NCBI GenBank assembly: GCA_963920765.1
Contig: OY987248.1
Coordinates: forward strand, 15,782,539-15,846,538
Source of the DNA: Ulota crispa
Lineage: Eukaryota; Streptophyta; Bryopsida; Orthotrichales; Orthotrichaceae
DNA length: 64,000 nt
Direction: 5' to 3'
Part shown: piece after piece, positions 12,433 through 23,449 of the stretch
How positions within the stretch are numbered: position 1 is the first letter of the stretch
Layout of the letters: the number at the start of each line of letters is the position of its first letter
Notes under the pieces: generated by a model
What the model was told of the DNA's origin: nothing
What the model saw: only the letters and a program-made list of their open reading frames with translations
Database searches by the model: none
Translations under genes and position numbers: made by a program

Positions 12433-12724
12433 TCCAAAACTTGCTTCCGGATTGGCCAATGCGGGCCGATGAACCCAATGACCTAAAATCAGTGGTGCAA
12501 AGTGAGACGATGAAAGTTGCCAGACCAAGATCATCTACACCAAATAGTGCATTTAGGTTGCCCCACACTAATTTCTTGACATTTCACACTATTTAAATAC
12601 TTACTGGTGCTACAGTAATTTTTAGCAATAATTATTGTAATAAATCATTTTTAAAAGACTTGGCAACTACTACAAAGCTGTAGAAAGACAAACTAGCAAT
12701 ATCCAAGTTGTAAATCAAGTGAAA

Positions 12725-13469
12725 TCTATCTATATAAAAAATGCCCACTTTTCCTTTGTATTTTTTGTTGGTTTGTGTGTTTGTGTGTCTGGTTTGATAA
12801 TTAGTGATTGGCTGAGGGCCAAGGGGCAAAGTGAAAGGACAATGGCATGGGAGTTGGGTGTGGAAGGGCATCTTTTGTGGAAACCAATTGGACTATTTTC
12901 CAACTTGGAATTGAAATTCAACTACAAAGGGGTGGGGAGGGAAAGATGAAGAGACAAATAGATTTGAAAATCAAATTCAAACAATAAGGAGGTAAATGAA
13001 AGGGCATGTTTGTAATTGTTCAAATTTAATTGTGCCTCATTGGATATTTTTTAATTTAATTTTAGAAATATTGAATTTCTTTGTACTCATTTTAGGAATG
13101 GCATATATTTCTTTTTACTAAATTAACTTCAAACAAACATTGTAATTTGCTCAGATTATTAGAAAATCTATATTAGAATTATTTAATTTTAGTTATTTAG
13201 ATTGATTTAATACCAATCTTTTCTTTTAAATGAAGTTTCTACTAAAAATTTCAAGTTGAATTTCTCCAAAGAAATGCTAAATGGGGTTGCAACTCATGTA
13301 CTTATGCTAAATGGAAACATCACATTTACCTCTGCTATGCTAAATGGGGCTACCTCTTTCTTTAATAAAAAAGTTCTTTTTTTTTCAAAATCCCCCAACT
13401 CAAATCCCACACCACCACAATAGACGAGTCCTGAGACCATTTTGCAATAGCAAAATGGGATTAGGACTC
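12725..13469 (+). mobile_element. Helitron-like fragment 1
   Basis: Starts TCTATCTATATAAAAAATGC, resembling plant Helitron 5' ends (TC plus a TATATAAA run). Its 3' part has 'ctatgctaaatgggg' and 'caccacaatagacgagtcctgag' followed by a small hairpin (attttgcaatagcaaaat). No Rep/helicase frame. It ends directly where the second copy begins. Confidence 0.4.
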
Positions 13470-14140
13470 ATCTATCTATATAAAAAAATGCCCACTTTCC
13501 ATAGTGTATTTTGTGTTTGTGTGTCCGTCAATTTGATAATTTGTGATTGGCCAAGGGCCAAGGGGCATTAAGTTGAATTTGGGAGATGGAAAGACATTTA
13601 CAATGAAACTTATTGAATAGCTCTTAGTTTGTATTTTAAATTGGATACAAAGGGGTAGGGAGGGAGATGAAAAGACAATTTAATTTCACCCCTTTGAATG
13701 TTTTTAAAACTTAAATATGAAATTTGAAATTAGAAGAGGTATATATTGACATGAAAAGCCCCATTGGATAATTCTTAGTTTGAACTTCAAATTCAAAATT
13801 GAAAAACAAGGAGATAAACGGAGGGGCATGTTTGAATTTATTTAAATTTTAAAGTGCCTCATTGGATGTTCTTTAATTTGATTTCAAAAATTTAAGTTCA
13901 ACTATTTGAATTTTTTTAATATTTTTATTTTGGAAAAACTAAATTTTTACTAAAAAATGCTAAGTGGGACAACTCATCCACCTATGCTAAATGGAAACAC
14001 CACATTACCTCTACTATACTAAATGGAAACACCGCATTTACCTCTACTATGCTAGATGGGGATATATCCCACACTACCACAATAAACAAGTCATGAGATC
14101 ATTTTCCTACTGCAGAGCGGGTGCGCAGCATAGTGCAGTT
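13470..14140 (+). mobile_element. Helitron-like fragment 2
   Basis: Same 5' end (TCTATCTATATAAAAAAATG) and same order of blocks as the preceding unit. The 3' end has 'accacaataaacaagtcatg' then a GC-rich stretch (gcagagcgggtgcgcagca) where Helitrons carry a terminal hairpin. A strict CTRR end was not verified. Two tandem units in one orientation fit Helitron behaviour but do not prove it. Confidence 0.4.
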
Positions 14141-15479
14141 CAAAAATCTGTTTATCGTGTACAGGGATTCATGGTCGAAGGAGATGCTAACGAAGTAATA
14201 TGCTCTTAGAGGTTGATCACGACACCGCAATCAACTCATTTTACGACAAAGCCTAGAAACCTAATTATATGTGTGAGACAATGGATTTTTGTTTAAATTA
14301 TTCCATGAGTGTCTGCCTACTTTCTGCAATGGTGCAGGTGCACGGGTGGAAACATGAGAGCAGGGTGCGGTGTGGGCATCGCATGCACGATCTCTCAACA
14401 TTCAATTGACGTAAATTCCCGGCAGGATTGCATCGTGTGTATTTATGTACTCACAGCACCCCGGCCTCATTAATTCCTCAAGTGCAAGCTCAAGTGGCCT
14501 CATTCCTGAAGTAAAGTAAGTTGCTCATAAGCAGTAGCACCGAGCAACCGAGCAGCCTGATACCACCATTTTCGTAACGTCTGCACCTCCTGAAAATTAT
14601 CATGGCAAAAGAATGTACCTTCGAGAGTCCAAACAGGTCTGCAATGTACAATCATCTGCTTGGACTTGGATTGCATTGAAACCCGGCATCGATGATCATA
14701 AACAAATTTCTAGATTGGATTGCTGAGGCATCATTGTGAATGAAAAAAAACACCATGGCTATGCAAATTCTCAATCAAAATCAGCTGAACTTTGTGCAAA
14801 GTGAATCTCATTGTGAAATCCATAAACCTTGAAAATTTGAAACTATTGCAAGAGCTCAAGATTTGCCACGACCTGGACAACATCTGCAGCAGTATAAGTT
14901 CATTGTTATGTGGCTGCTCCGTGGACATGCATAAAAACATGTACAGCACTGCCAAAAAATTGATCAAAAAGCAAGAAAAATGGTGTGGTGACCTTAGATC
15001 CTTAATGTCAATGGATTGAACTGTACAGTTACTGTTCAAGTTCTCTTGCAGTAAGATCAGATCAGCTTCAGATACAGGTCAATACTGATCCAATCAGTTG
15101 TAGCCAAAGGTCTGCTCACACTTTAAAGGCTGATCTGCCTTTACATAGGCATTTTGAGGCAATAAAATTCTTGTATGAGTTTCAGACAAAGAGAAATGGA
15201 TGCCAAATGTAACATAATTTTTTTCGTATTTTTTGAAGCATCATTGAATTGTTCATGAATTTTCAAAGTTTTCTGTAGTAGGCATCTATTTGTGATTTTA
15301 GATCTCTCATAAATTGTTCCCCAAATATAAATATACACATGTATTCCTCTCAAGAGAAAAAGTTTAGTCTTTGCAATAGTTCCCGTTGGTACGACGGGTA
15401 TAGAAGACTTGTTTATAAAAAAACAACCCCATAACCTAAAAAAAAAACAAAAAACGTGATTGGTATTTTACCTGGAAGG
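14141..15479. other. Low-repeat region, no confirmed gene
   Basis: 14300-14560 has more balanced base composition, a possible TATA-like 'gtatttatgtactc' and no long frame. It may be promoter or non-coding transcribed DNA. A GC hairpin (cccgttggtacgacggg) lies at about 15383. No protein similarity recognised. Confidence 0.3.
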
Positions 15480-15660
15480 TGAAAGGACATTTTCAATGAA
15501 CCTTATCAGTTAACTCTTACTTTGTATTTTAAATTGAATACAAAGGGGTGAGGAGGAGACAAAAAGACAATTGAAATGAACTCCTTTGAATATTTTTTAA
15601 ATTTGAATATGATATTTAAAACTAGAAGAGGTGTAGATTAACATGAAAAGACATATGCAT
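15480..15660 (+). repeat. Helitron-like internal fragment
   Basis: Matches 13570-13745 directly (shared 'gtattttaaattg.atacaa' and 'agaagaggt.ta.att.acatgaaaag'). A third partial copy of the family, lacking the 5' end. Confidence 0.5.
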
Positions 15661-16333
15661 TGAGACCCCACTTAAAATCTCACCACTATTCATTTACCTT
15701 GGTCATTGGGTTTACAAGACTTGTCTAAAAAAACAAAGAGTTGCATGCACTTCCAAGTAGGCAAGTGGTGGGTCATGAGGTAACTTTCCAAGGTAAGGCA
15801 ACCTAATTGTTGAGGCAACCTAAATGCACTATTTGGTGTACAATACCCTAAAGAAAGAGTAAACAAGTCCCTCCTGTAGGATTCAAAGAAGTTTGTACTA
15901 TAAATAAATAAATTAATTTTTGGCAAAATAAACATATCATCACGTTTCAAGGTACAAACTTAATCACAACGTATGAGTGAAACAACAAATAATAACTTCC
16001 ATAACAAAATATACATCTTACTAAATTTGGTCATAATCACCCTAACATTAAAACCTCTATAGAATTTTTTTGAAATATTTTGGAAATGCTTGTTTGAAAC
16101 AAAGATGTGCATATGGATGTCTCCAACACACCCACCCTTTTGAATTAATCCCTAATCTGACATATATTCCCACAAATTTGTTGAGATACGAAGAGGCGTA
16201 GGGTCCTGTACTCGGGGAATGATTTTCATTTCTGCAAGCAGATGAAGGCAATTTGGGACAGAAAAGGAGCGAGCAAATTAGGGCAATTAGGGCGTAGCAG
16301 AGGAGAGCTACTTTACTTTGATGAATTAGAGGC

Positions 16334-16582
16334 TCAAAGGTAGGAGAGAGTTTTTGTTTGAGTTAGTGGCGGAGCAAGAGTTGATTTAAAGAGAGAAAGA
16401 GAAAGAGTGAGAGAGAAGAAGTGTTTTGATGGATTGGTAGTTGAAGATTGCTGCGAACAATGAAGCGCAGTAGTGGAGGTGAGGATATTCCAAGCATTCA
16501 CTTTGAGGCACACAATAAAATAAACCAAGCTCAAATTCCAACTTGTGCACAAAACCCTACTTGAAGCTGACGGCAAACTCAC
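16334..16582 (-). other. Open frame in the upstream flank, probably not a gene
   Basis: An 82-codon frame duplicated at 36624-36872 with two visible residue differences (C/Y and Q/R). It is Ser/Thr-rich with a polypyrimidine-derived run ('FSLTLSLSLFKST'). No domain. Conservation between the arms is explained by their overall identity. Listed because it is the longest frame in the shared flank. Confidence 0.2.
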
Positions 16583-17120
16583 ATGCTCACAGGTGTCTCA
16601 GACTTTGGGCATGCGAGTGAACAAAAGTAATTCACTAATGAGCTAGGACCATTGGGGGTGAGAAACTCCTAAGCCAAATTTTATGTTTGAACCCCCCTAT
16701 TGTGGGTTGCCACCCTAGGGTTGGATTGATTGACACCCGTTGATCCGAAATTGCCTTTGTAGCGCTTGGCTGCAATGCTCGTAAGTTAGGAATACCATAA
16801 ACCATTATCCATCCTCTATGAGGAGAAGTAGACTATTCTAAAGCCAACAATAGCTTGCTTTGAAAAGGATCATGAAAGATTTTGAAAAGATGCTATTTTC
16901 TTGCATTTGATTGGTTCACACTTGTTTCGGAACAAGGTTATGGAGATAACCGTTTAAGATACCCCTATGAAACAAGAATGGGGTCCCAATGAAGAATCCA
17001 TATTTATATTGCATAAAATATTCATTCTTAAGTTTTTTTTTTCTTTGCATTCTTCCTTATCCTTGTTTTTGCACAAATTGAGCATAATTTCTGAAGAAAT
17101 TCCCCATATCTTATGAGGCT

Positions 17121-17585
17121 AAAGGCCCATTTGCACTTGTTCTTAAGGTTTAGCAAGCTTCAACGGTTTTTCACGGGGTTTAAAACATTTGTGTTCACAC
17201 ATCCATGTAGTTTTAGCCTCCGAGCCTAGGTGGCAAGCTTGTTGGGAGGCTTGTAATACCGGTGGTTTAGAAAATTAGAGGATAACATGGTGTGACTTTA
17301 GAGATTTTTAGCAGAGTATTTGTAGCACAAAATCATCTAGGAAATGGACATTCAAGCTTCTTCCGGATCATTTCATGGGTATTTTGTAATGGTGGCTGGG
17401 GGGTTTATTACGAAAGAGCGTCTTGATGATATCCATACACTTTTGCTCCCATGTGTGAATACTGCATTATTATGTCCCCTTCCAACTTCAAGAAAATTGC
17501 TTTCCAAGGCTTTTCCAACTACAGTGAAAAATCTTCTTGCGTTTTTAAAACGGTTTTACAAAAGAGCAAGTGCGAATGGGCCTTA
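17121..17585. repeat. TIR element with AAGGCCCATTTGCACTTG ends, left-arm copy
   Basis: The left end AAGGCCCATTTGCACTTGTT mirrors the right end (aaaagagcaagtgcgaatgg). The subterminal 'aacggtttttcac' is also mirrored by 'aaaacggtttt'. An internal frame of 80 codons (17344-17586) is shared with the right arm but resembles no transposase I know. A diverged relative lies at 23450-24067. It ends about 220 bp upstream of the TATA box of the secreted-protein gene. Confidence 0.7.
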
Positions 17586-17808
17586 AGTGGCTTATTTTAA
17601 GCGTTTATGGTATTTCTACCTTAGAACGCCAAGGGCTGCCGAGGCTCCGCGAGCTGCCGGATTGTCGTACGATCTCAATCATCCCACCAACGATCGAACA
17701 GAAAAGCAACTTAACACCACAGCAAATTACCCGCTCGGAGCGAAGCTTTAATTTACTCGTGTGAGCCATGTAAAAATCGTTCCGGGTCCGCCGTTACCGA
17801 CGAGCAAG

Positions 17809-17815
17809 TATAAAG
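17809..17815 (+). promoter_or_regulatory. TATA box of left secreted-protein gene
   Basis: TATAAAG 113 bp upstream of the ATG, within GC-rich promoter DNA. It implies a 5' leader of about 80-90 nt. It is present unchanged in the right arm. Confidence 0.7.
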
Positions 17816-17927
17816 ACGGCTGCACTCCCCAGTTCTGATCATCTCTCCCTCTCGACCTTGATCTTCCAGCTCCGCCCGACCCTCCACCCGACCCTCCACC
17901 CGCAAGCGTGGATCGAGGCAGCGAGCG

Positions 17928-18395
17928 ATGGCGACGTCGATGAGGAGTCTGGTGCTGCTCTGCCTGATGGCGGCGTCGTTCGTCGCCACTGCTCACGGCT
18001 CGGCCGCTTCGGTCGTGGCGGGCCTGGACCTGAAGGTGAAGCTGAATCTCAACCTGGGCAAGTGCCCGTCGTTGGTGAATTTGTACGTGGGCACCGGTAA
18101 GCCGGTGGCGTGCAAGGGCGGGGCGGTGACAGTCGTGGGGCCGGTGAAGGTGCACTTGGACGTGCCGTACTTGCTGGACGTGAAGCTGGAGATTGTGGTG
18201 AGCGCGTCGGTGAAGCTGACGGTGAAGGTGGAGCTGGACCTGCTGGAGCTGGGCGACCTGGTGAACGGCGTGGTGGACGTGGTGCTGGACGTGGTGGAGG
18301 ACAAGAAGCACAAGAGGGTGGATGTGCTGTGCCTGGGAAAGCTGCTGAAGAGGCTGAAACTGAGCGATCTGCTGGACGACATCCTGAACCTGTGA
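17928..18395 (+). CDS. Small secreted protein, copy A
   Basis: Intronless, 155 residues. MATSMRSLVLLCLMAASFVA begins a clear signal peptide, with likely cleavage after AHG (residues 22-24) before SAASVV. The mature part is about 130 residues with three cysteines (in GKCPSL, ACKGG and VLCLG). A long central run alternates hydrophobic and polar residues (VKVHLDVPYLLDVKLEIVVS, then VKLTVKVELDLL), which predicts amphipathic beta-strands. The C-terminus is Leu-rich and charged (KLLKRLKLSDLLDDILNL), probably amphipathic helix. An extracellular or cell-wall role is likely. I recognise no named family and assign no function. The CDS is far more GC-rich, with C/G third positions, than its surroundings. 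The start is the first ATG after the TATA box. Confidence 0.85.
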   Translation: MATSMRSLVLLCLMAASFVATAHGSAASVVAGLDLKVKLNLNLGKCPSLVNLYVGTGKPVACKGGAVTVVGPVKVHLDVPYLLDVKLEIVVSASVKLTVKVELDLLELGDLVNGVVDVVLDVVEDKKHKRVDVLCLGKLLKRLKLSDLLDDILNL

Positions 18396-20040
18396 ATGTA
18401 TAACAGCTGCGAACCGAATGTGGATCTCAACTGGCTAGGACAAGGTGCCGAAGTGCGATTCATGAATCATTTGGGACATGGAACGTTGTAGCAACCTGTA
18501 GGTCGGTTTGCCGCTGCTGGGCAGCTGCTTGGATGCTTTCGAAAGAGAGTGTCAGGGAACCTACATAATATTACAAAATTATGATGATATAAGACCAGAG
18601 CATTTGGTTGTGTGGAATGTCGACTGTGCCGGTTGCCGTTGCTGGTTTGTATGAGCGCTCGCATCGTTGTCGATCTTGTGTACCTTGCGAATGCCAATTT
18701 CCAATCACAATCTTGCCTTAGATGATATGTTCGAGGGCAGCTGTGATATGGTGCCTTAACCATTTTGTGAATGGGATCCTAGTTTTGTGACATCCGGCTG
18801 GCCAAGTATCAGACGGAGGGAACGTGGTTGTTATCAGTCTAAAACGAAAAGGATTGCAATCGACTAGGCAGACGCAGCGAGTCAGCAGCAGTTAGATTTT
18901 AAGATTTATAACTAACAAATAAAAAGTTTCGCGACAGCGTACGATCGTTTTGTAATCATGCACAAGAGAGTCAGTCACTAGAGCAAAACGAAGGTCATAG
19001 TTGTGTACGCAATCTGCTCATTCCGAAATGTATCAGGAAGGCAGTATTCAGATAAAAGAAATTGGATCTGGCAAATTGTCGAAATGTAGTAGAACATTTC
19101 ATTTTTCCTTGCATCAGCTGGTATCGAAATCTGAAATAATGTGTTCATTTTATTCAAATGTGTGTTTCCAGATCCAATCGTTGCACCTCTGTTAAAAGTT
19201 ATACATCATTTTGCTGAACTTTGCTTACATGCCTCGATCTTGTTGTGCAAATGCCAAGAACAGAAGCTCCGTTGCTCATAATCGTCTCTGGTGTAATTTT
19301 GTGAAATAGTACCCATTAAGTTGAACGCATGTAACACCAGAGATGGGTAATTGAATATCTACATGTGGTTAAAACCTTTAGATTTTGGCTGGTTGTCACC
19401 CTGTCATCGAAGTGAAGACGAATCTGAGTGGATTAATCGCTGAAACGTCTTATAACTTACTGGTAAATGTTTGTGGCTACAGCTAGTGTAGTTGTATACG
19501 GCCAGGTTTGAACTATACACGTCTGTGGGTGTGGAAAAGTCTGTCCAGATCGGTTTTGCCCAAAATTGTCACAGAAAGCTGGAAGTGGTTCAATCTTTGC
19601 TATATATTCCAGTGGTGCTGCCATTTTTGCCTTGAGCAGCACTTTCAAACTTCTGATCAATTTTCTTGCCCCTGTATCTTCTGTTGAAGCATGAATTCAA
19701 GGCTTCGAGCTATGTCATGGTGTAAAGTAAAGAAGATAATTTTCAAGCTGCTACCGTCAATTTTGAACGATCAGCCCAACTGTTGAAACATCCAGATCGA
19801 ATGATATCCTATTTGATTTCGCAACTTGAGTTGGTAAAGCATCCAATTCGACCTCGCGTTATTCCGTGGCAGATTTTGCTGGAAAAGTTCCTTTCCTGGA
19901 TCAATGTTGACAAGGTGATATGCTAAATGGAACTTGAAACGGCCGCTTGGGTGTCTGCGTAGATCAACGTCAATCTCCTTTACAGTCAAGTGCGTTGAGG
20001 GTTGACACGCTTGCGTCACCAAAGCTTATGAAATGTGTAC

Positions 20041-20745
20041 GGTCTCGCGACGAGAGCTCTCGTTAGCCTCGCTCAGCTGCCACATAATCAGGCACCTTCA
20101 AAATAGTTCAACTTGACTCCCCGGGGCAGCATCACACCATTTGGGGTCATAGAGCTTTTGGAAGCCCCCTTAAGGTAAGTTATCATCGGACGTCGGCGAC
20201 AGAGATTCCGGCCAGGTAAGATAACACACCCAATGAACGGGGAGAGCCGAAAAACAATAGAAAGTCAGCTGAATGAAATGTGCAAAAACCCAATTGAAAT
20301 CTAAATAAATCGGCTGAACAGACTAAGTTTTTGGAAAATTTTCAATTGTAGTGTGGATGTATGGAGAATAGTAAGTGCATCCACTGAAATAACCGGATGA
20401 AAATGAGAAATGTAGGCTGAAAAAGCTCTAAGTCTCCCCGCACACTGCCGGTACGTTCAATCGCTCGCCTTGAACAGAATCTTCTTATCTTGCGGTTTCG
20501 GAAGGGGCGTAAAATGCATCCGCTTTCATAGTCTCGAGCTGACACTCCTGACAGCTCGGTCGTGGAACCGCCAAGTCAACGCCGTGCGCTGGTCGATCAA
20601 TGACCAATCCACTCCAAATCTCTTATACATGCCTTTTCCCAACCGTGCAATGCGAGGAATATCTAGCTGGACAAGAGCAAAAATTTGATGGAAACCCGAG
20701 GACATGGATCGGTTTGGCAAGGTAGTAATGTTCATCACTGCACCT
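20041..20745. pseudogene. Decayed gene-like segment shared by both arms, left copy
   Basis: GC-richer than its flanks and the best-conserved inner block (partner 32150-32700, inverted). A plausible splice donor (ccggccaggtaag) at about 20215 is kept in the partner as ccggccaggtac. A later frame shares 'SWNRQV.AVR' with the partner ('VWNRQVDAVR'). Frames are broken in both copies. It probably descends from exons of an ancestral gene that I cannot identify. Coding strand + in this copy is inference. Confidence 0.35.
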
Positions 20746-20929
20746 TAATGGCTGTGCCCCAATAGTGAAATCTAGACAGTCTTTAGAGCTCCAATTGTGC
20801 GCACCGTTTGTCGCGACTCGTCGCAGGTAACCGACCTAAGCAGGGGTCATTCTGCAAGTCAACAGGTGCTTCCGCTCCAATACAAGCAAGTGTGGCCAGA
20901 GTTTTTGTTTGAATTTGTAAGTTAGAGGT

Positions 20930-21180
20930 AGAGCGACCCGCACTCCAGAATGCTCGCAGGTAAGGAAAAATTTATTATTATTGGGCGACGTGAAAAATCT
21001 CTACATGTTCATCCAGTTTTTTATTAACATAAGTTACTTTCATCCAATATTTGGCGAATCGCGTGTTAGCTGAAGTAGGGATCTGGCGATTACATCCACT
21101 TCTCCACCTGAATTTTCTACTGTAATAATCGCCACGCACATTCTGAGGGAAGGTTTAGGCGAAAATTAGCCAAGAAAAAG
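20930..21180 (+). repeat. Dispersed repeat with same orientation in both arms, copy 1
   Basis: Related to 30890-31140 and 23100-23335, all in the same direction. Shared landmarks are 'gtagagc...cacaccccagaatg..gcaggtaagaaaaa' and 'ttcatcca' then 'ttt.ttagtgtaa'. In a palindrome the arm copies should be opposed, so this segment moved or flipped independently. Confidence 0.5.
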
Positions 21181-21202
21181 AATCGCACTGAGTGCGGCGT
21201 CC

Positions 21203-21586
21203 ATGGCTTTGTACCCGTGGGAGGGAAAGAGGCTGCCGAGCCTTTCTGCCTGGCAAGCAAGCTCGTCAAAGTACGATGAAGTGAAGGCCAGTTGGCTGCT
21301 TGACTCTGTCAGAGGGAGTTTAATGAGAAAAAGGCTGATGCAATTGTATCATGCAATTGAAGGAAATGTGCTCCATGCTTCGGCGAGCTCATTGGCCCTG
21401 CTGCGCTGCCCTGTCAACGGAGACTCTCAAAGTAGATCACTTGGGCAGGCAGCCCCACGACATCATTCGATTGCCACGTCGCCCTTTGGGTTTTCTGTAC
21501 ATCGAACCACGTCTCCATATTTATGGTTGCAAGTATGACCTACCTCAAGATCAGATCGATTGTCATGGTCGGATTGTCGACCAGCA
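21203..21586 (+). pseudogene. Decayed coding-like segment, left copy
   Basis: Pairs with 29752-30102 (inverted). One frame reads through 'FGELIGPAALSTET' here and 'LGELIGPAAVSTKT' in the partner. Other shared words are 'HLGR', 'IIRLPR' and 'DCHGRIVDQ'. Both copies have stops and indels. Amino-acid-level agreement between diverged copies suggests an ancestral exon. The family is not recognised. Confidence 0.35.
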
Positions 21587-21990
21587 CCCAAATGTGACAC
21601 TTACCTTTGATGTGGTAACTGGGAGGGTCTTCTGAGAATCTAATGACATGAGCTTGTTAGGAAATGAGTAAAAATGCAAGGAAAATTGTTTTTGGAATTA
21701 TTTGAGATCATATGAATAAATTATGAATTGTTGGAGATAATTCCCTAGACTTACCTATTGTAGACACTAGACCCCAAAAAAGCGACAGCAAAAAGATCGT
21801 GTCATGTCAACAAAAAGATCATATTCACACCCAATCACAAACCGACACTTACACAATCTTTGTTCTCTTATGCTAACTTGCTGTATCTGGTTTGGGTGCA
21901 TGTGCGTCTTGTTTGGGTGTAGAAGTGTCTACTTTAGGTCTAATCTTAGATGTCGCTAAACAACTAATGCTGCATTTGGGTGCTCTTACC
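21587..21990 (+). mobile_element. TAAGGTA-family element R1, present in left arm only
   Basis: About 404 bp between CACCCAAATGTGACACTTACC and its inverse near 21970-21990. The right arm has the empty site: 'gaccagca' runs straight into 'ttatatgatttc' at about 29750. Two relatives lie at 27825-28236 (direct) and 28426-28838 (inverted). No protein coding capacity seen. Confidence 0.7.
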
Positions 21991-22375
21991 TTATATGATT
22001 TCAATGTAGTACTCAACGAGAAGAGTTGCAAACTATCTGGATTTCTGATAATTGCATTTGTTGGAACTAAACATTTTGCGGCGTAGGACGTGTTTGAGAG
22101 GCCGCGATTGTATTTGACCGTGTGGACAATAGGTGTTGTAATCGGTGAGCAGAGAACTTCATTCTTTGTGTCATTTGTGTATTTTCAAGGTGACTGAATT
22201 ATAGTGCAAGGATCAGAGACACACCTGAAGAGGATTGATTAGAAATCATCGTTCAGGTAATGATTTCTCATAGCCTGCGGATGCTGGTAGACGGCATTGT
22301 GTTGTAAAAATTTGGCCTTGTGATTGCTGCGATTAATATCCTTTTATCTCAGATCCTGTATGCATAATATAAATC

Positions 22376-22708
22376 TACACCAAACGGTGCATTTAGGTTG
22401 TCTCATACTAATTTCTCGACAATGCACACTATTTGAATATTCACCAGGATTACATTGATAAATAATGGAGGATGCAAGCGACTTAAGATTGGGTATAGCA
22501 ACAAAAGTCAAAGTCAAGGCGCTAGGAAGTAGGAACTTTAAAAAAATTAAGAAATTTTGTAGCATAAAGAGAGTTGCATGCCCCACTAGAATCTAGATGG
22601 CGAAAGCTTCAAGGGTGAATTATGAAATAATTTTGCATGGTAAGGCAACTTAATTGGTAAGGCAACCTAATTAGTAAAGCAACCTAAATGCACTATTTGG
22701 TGTACATA
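22376..22708. mobile_element. TACACCAAA-ended MITE, present in left arm only
   Basis: TIRs TACACCAAACGGTGCATTTA and TAAATGCACTATTTGGTGTA. The right arm lacks it: its equivalent reads 'gatgaaactctagataccaacatcc' without interruption near 28335. Intact copy of the split element at 12536-15840. Confidence 0.75.
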
Positions 22709-22867
22709 CCAACATCCAATTGGGTGAGTGCAGAATAACTGGCCATGAATAGTGTAGGTCAGGATTTTTGTTTTGTTGGTTTTGGTCAGGTTAGAGCGAA
22801 CAGCACCCACAATGCACGTAGAAAAAATTGGCTAAAACTGGAGAGATTGAATGTTGTAACGGGATAT

Positions 22868-23112
22868 ACTTTAAATTGGGAAAAACAAAGGTACCATTTT
22901 GTACTCCACCTCAATCCAAAATAGTCACCCTAAACCAGATTCAAAAGTATCAAATTCAGTCTAAGCCACTAAGATTTTTTCCCTCACAAATTCCTCCTCT
23001 CAGGTGAGGACATGTGTATCAAAAAAACACTGGAGCTCGGTTAGGGGCTTGCTTTGGGGTGATCACCCCAAACCTTCAAAAAGTGCCAAAATGATCATTT
23101 TGTCCCAATTTA
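22868..23112. repeat. GGGAAAA-ended MITE family, copy 2
   Basis: Same block order as 11713-11955 in the opposite orientation: 'aattgggaaaaac', 'cctcacaaattcctcctctc', palindromic 'ggtgatcacc', then 'tcccaatttaacgaat'. Confidence 0.75.
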
Positions 23113-23449
23113 ACGAATATCCCGTTTTGTGTGCAAGTTCATCCAAAAAACTAGTAATACAAGCTACTTTCATCTAAAAGATAATGAAAGTATAATGAAC
23201 AAGGTGTTTACTTGAGGAATTTGGTAATTTCATCCATTTTCACCATAGTTTCTTAGTGTAATGGTAGCTAGCCAGACTGAGGCAGTTTGAGACTTTGATG
23301 CAAGATTTAGGCAAAAACTTGCCAAAAGAAAGTTAGAACCCTGGTTTAGGTGTACGCAATCGTTGGCAAGTCTTAAAGTTTATTTAGAGACTAGTGGCCA
23401 AATACATAGATACCATGACAACGATGCAAATTTTCACAAATTGACTACA

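Larger units (their letters stand above)
12536..15840. mobile_element. MITE split by later insertions
   Basis: The left end TACACCAAATAGTGCATTTA mirrors the right end at 15815-15840 (TAAATGCACTATTTGGTGTA). Both halves match the intact 330-bp copy at 22376-22708 (12536-12700 its left half, 15700-15840 its right half). About 3 kb of Helitron-like and unidentified DNA sits between. The MITE is therefore the oldest layer here. Confidence 0.6.
16136..18395. repeat. Outer left arm of palindrome, near-identical block
   Basis: Reverse complement of 34811-37071 with no net indel. Paired positions sum to 53206 throughout (for example ATG 17928 with 35278, TATA box 17809 with 35397). By eye only scattered substitutions are present. 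Similarity begins at about 16136 within 'acccttttgaattaatccct' and collapses just past the stop codon at 18395. The block holds the secreted-protein gene and 1.8 kb of its upstream DNA, including a 464-bp transposon. Confidence 0.9.
18396..22770. repeat. Inner left arm of palindrome, diverged
   Basis: Continues to pair with 28265-34810 in inverted order but with heavy divergence and indels. Examples: 18590-18690 with 34580-34680 ('gtggaatgtcgactgtgccg'), 19457-19660 with 33557-33775, 20785-20850 with 31515-31590, 21991-22160 with 29570-29750, 22710-22760 with 28270-28340. No intact gene. It contains insertions absent from the other arm. Confidence 0.8.

Noticed and set aside
15383..15400. GC hairpin as a Helitron 3' end
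   Set aside because: The bases after the hairpin do not form a convincing CTRR end.
17748..18311. Long His/Gln-rich reverse-strand frame opposite the secreted-protein gene
   Set aside because: It is the shadow of a GC3-rich CDS. The opposite frame has a signal peptide, TATA box and natural composition.
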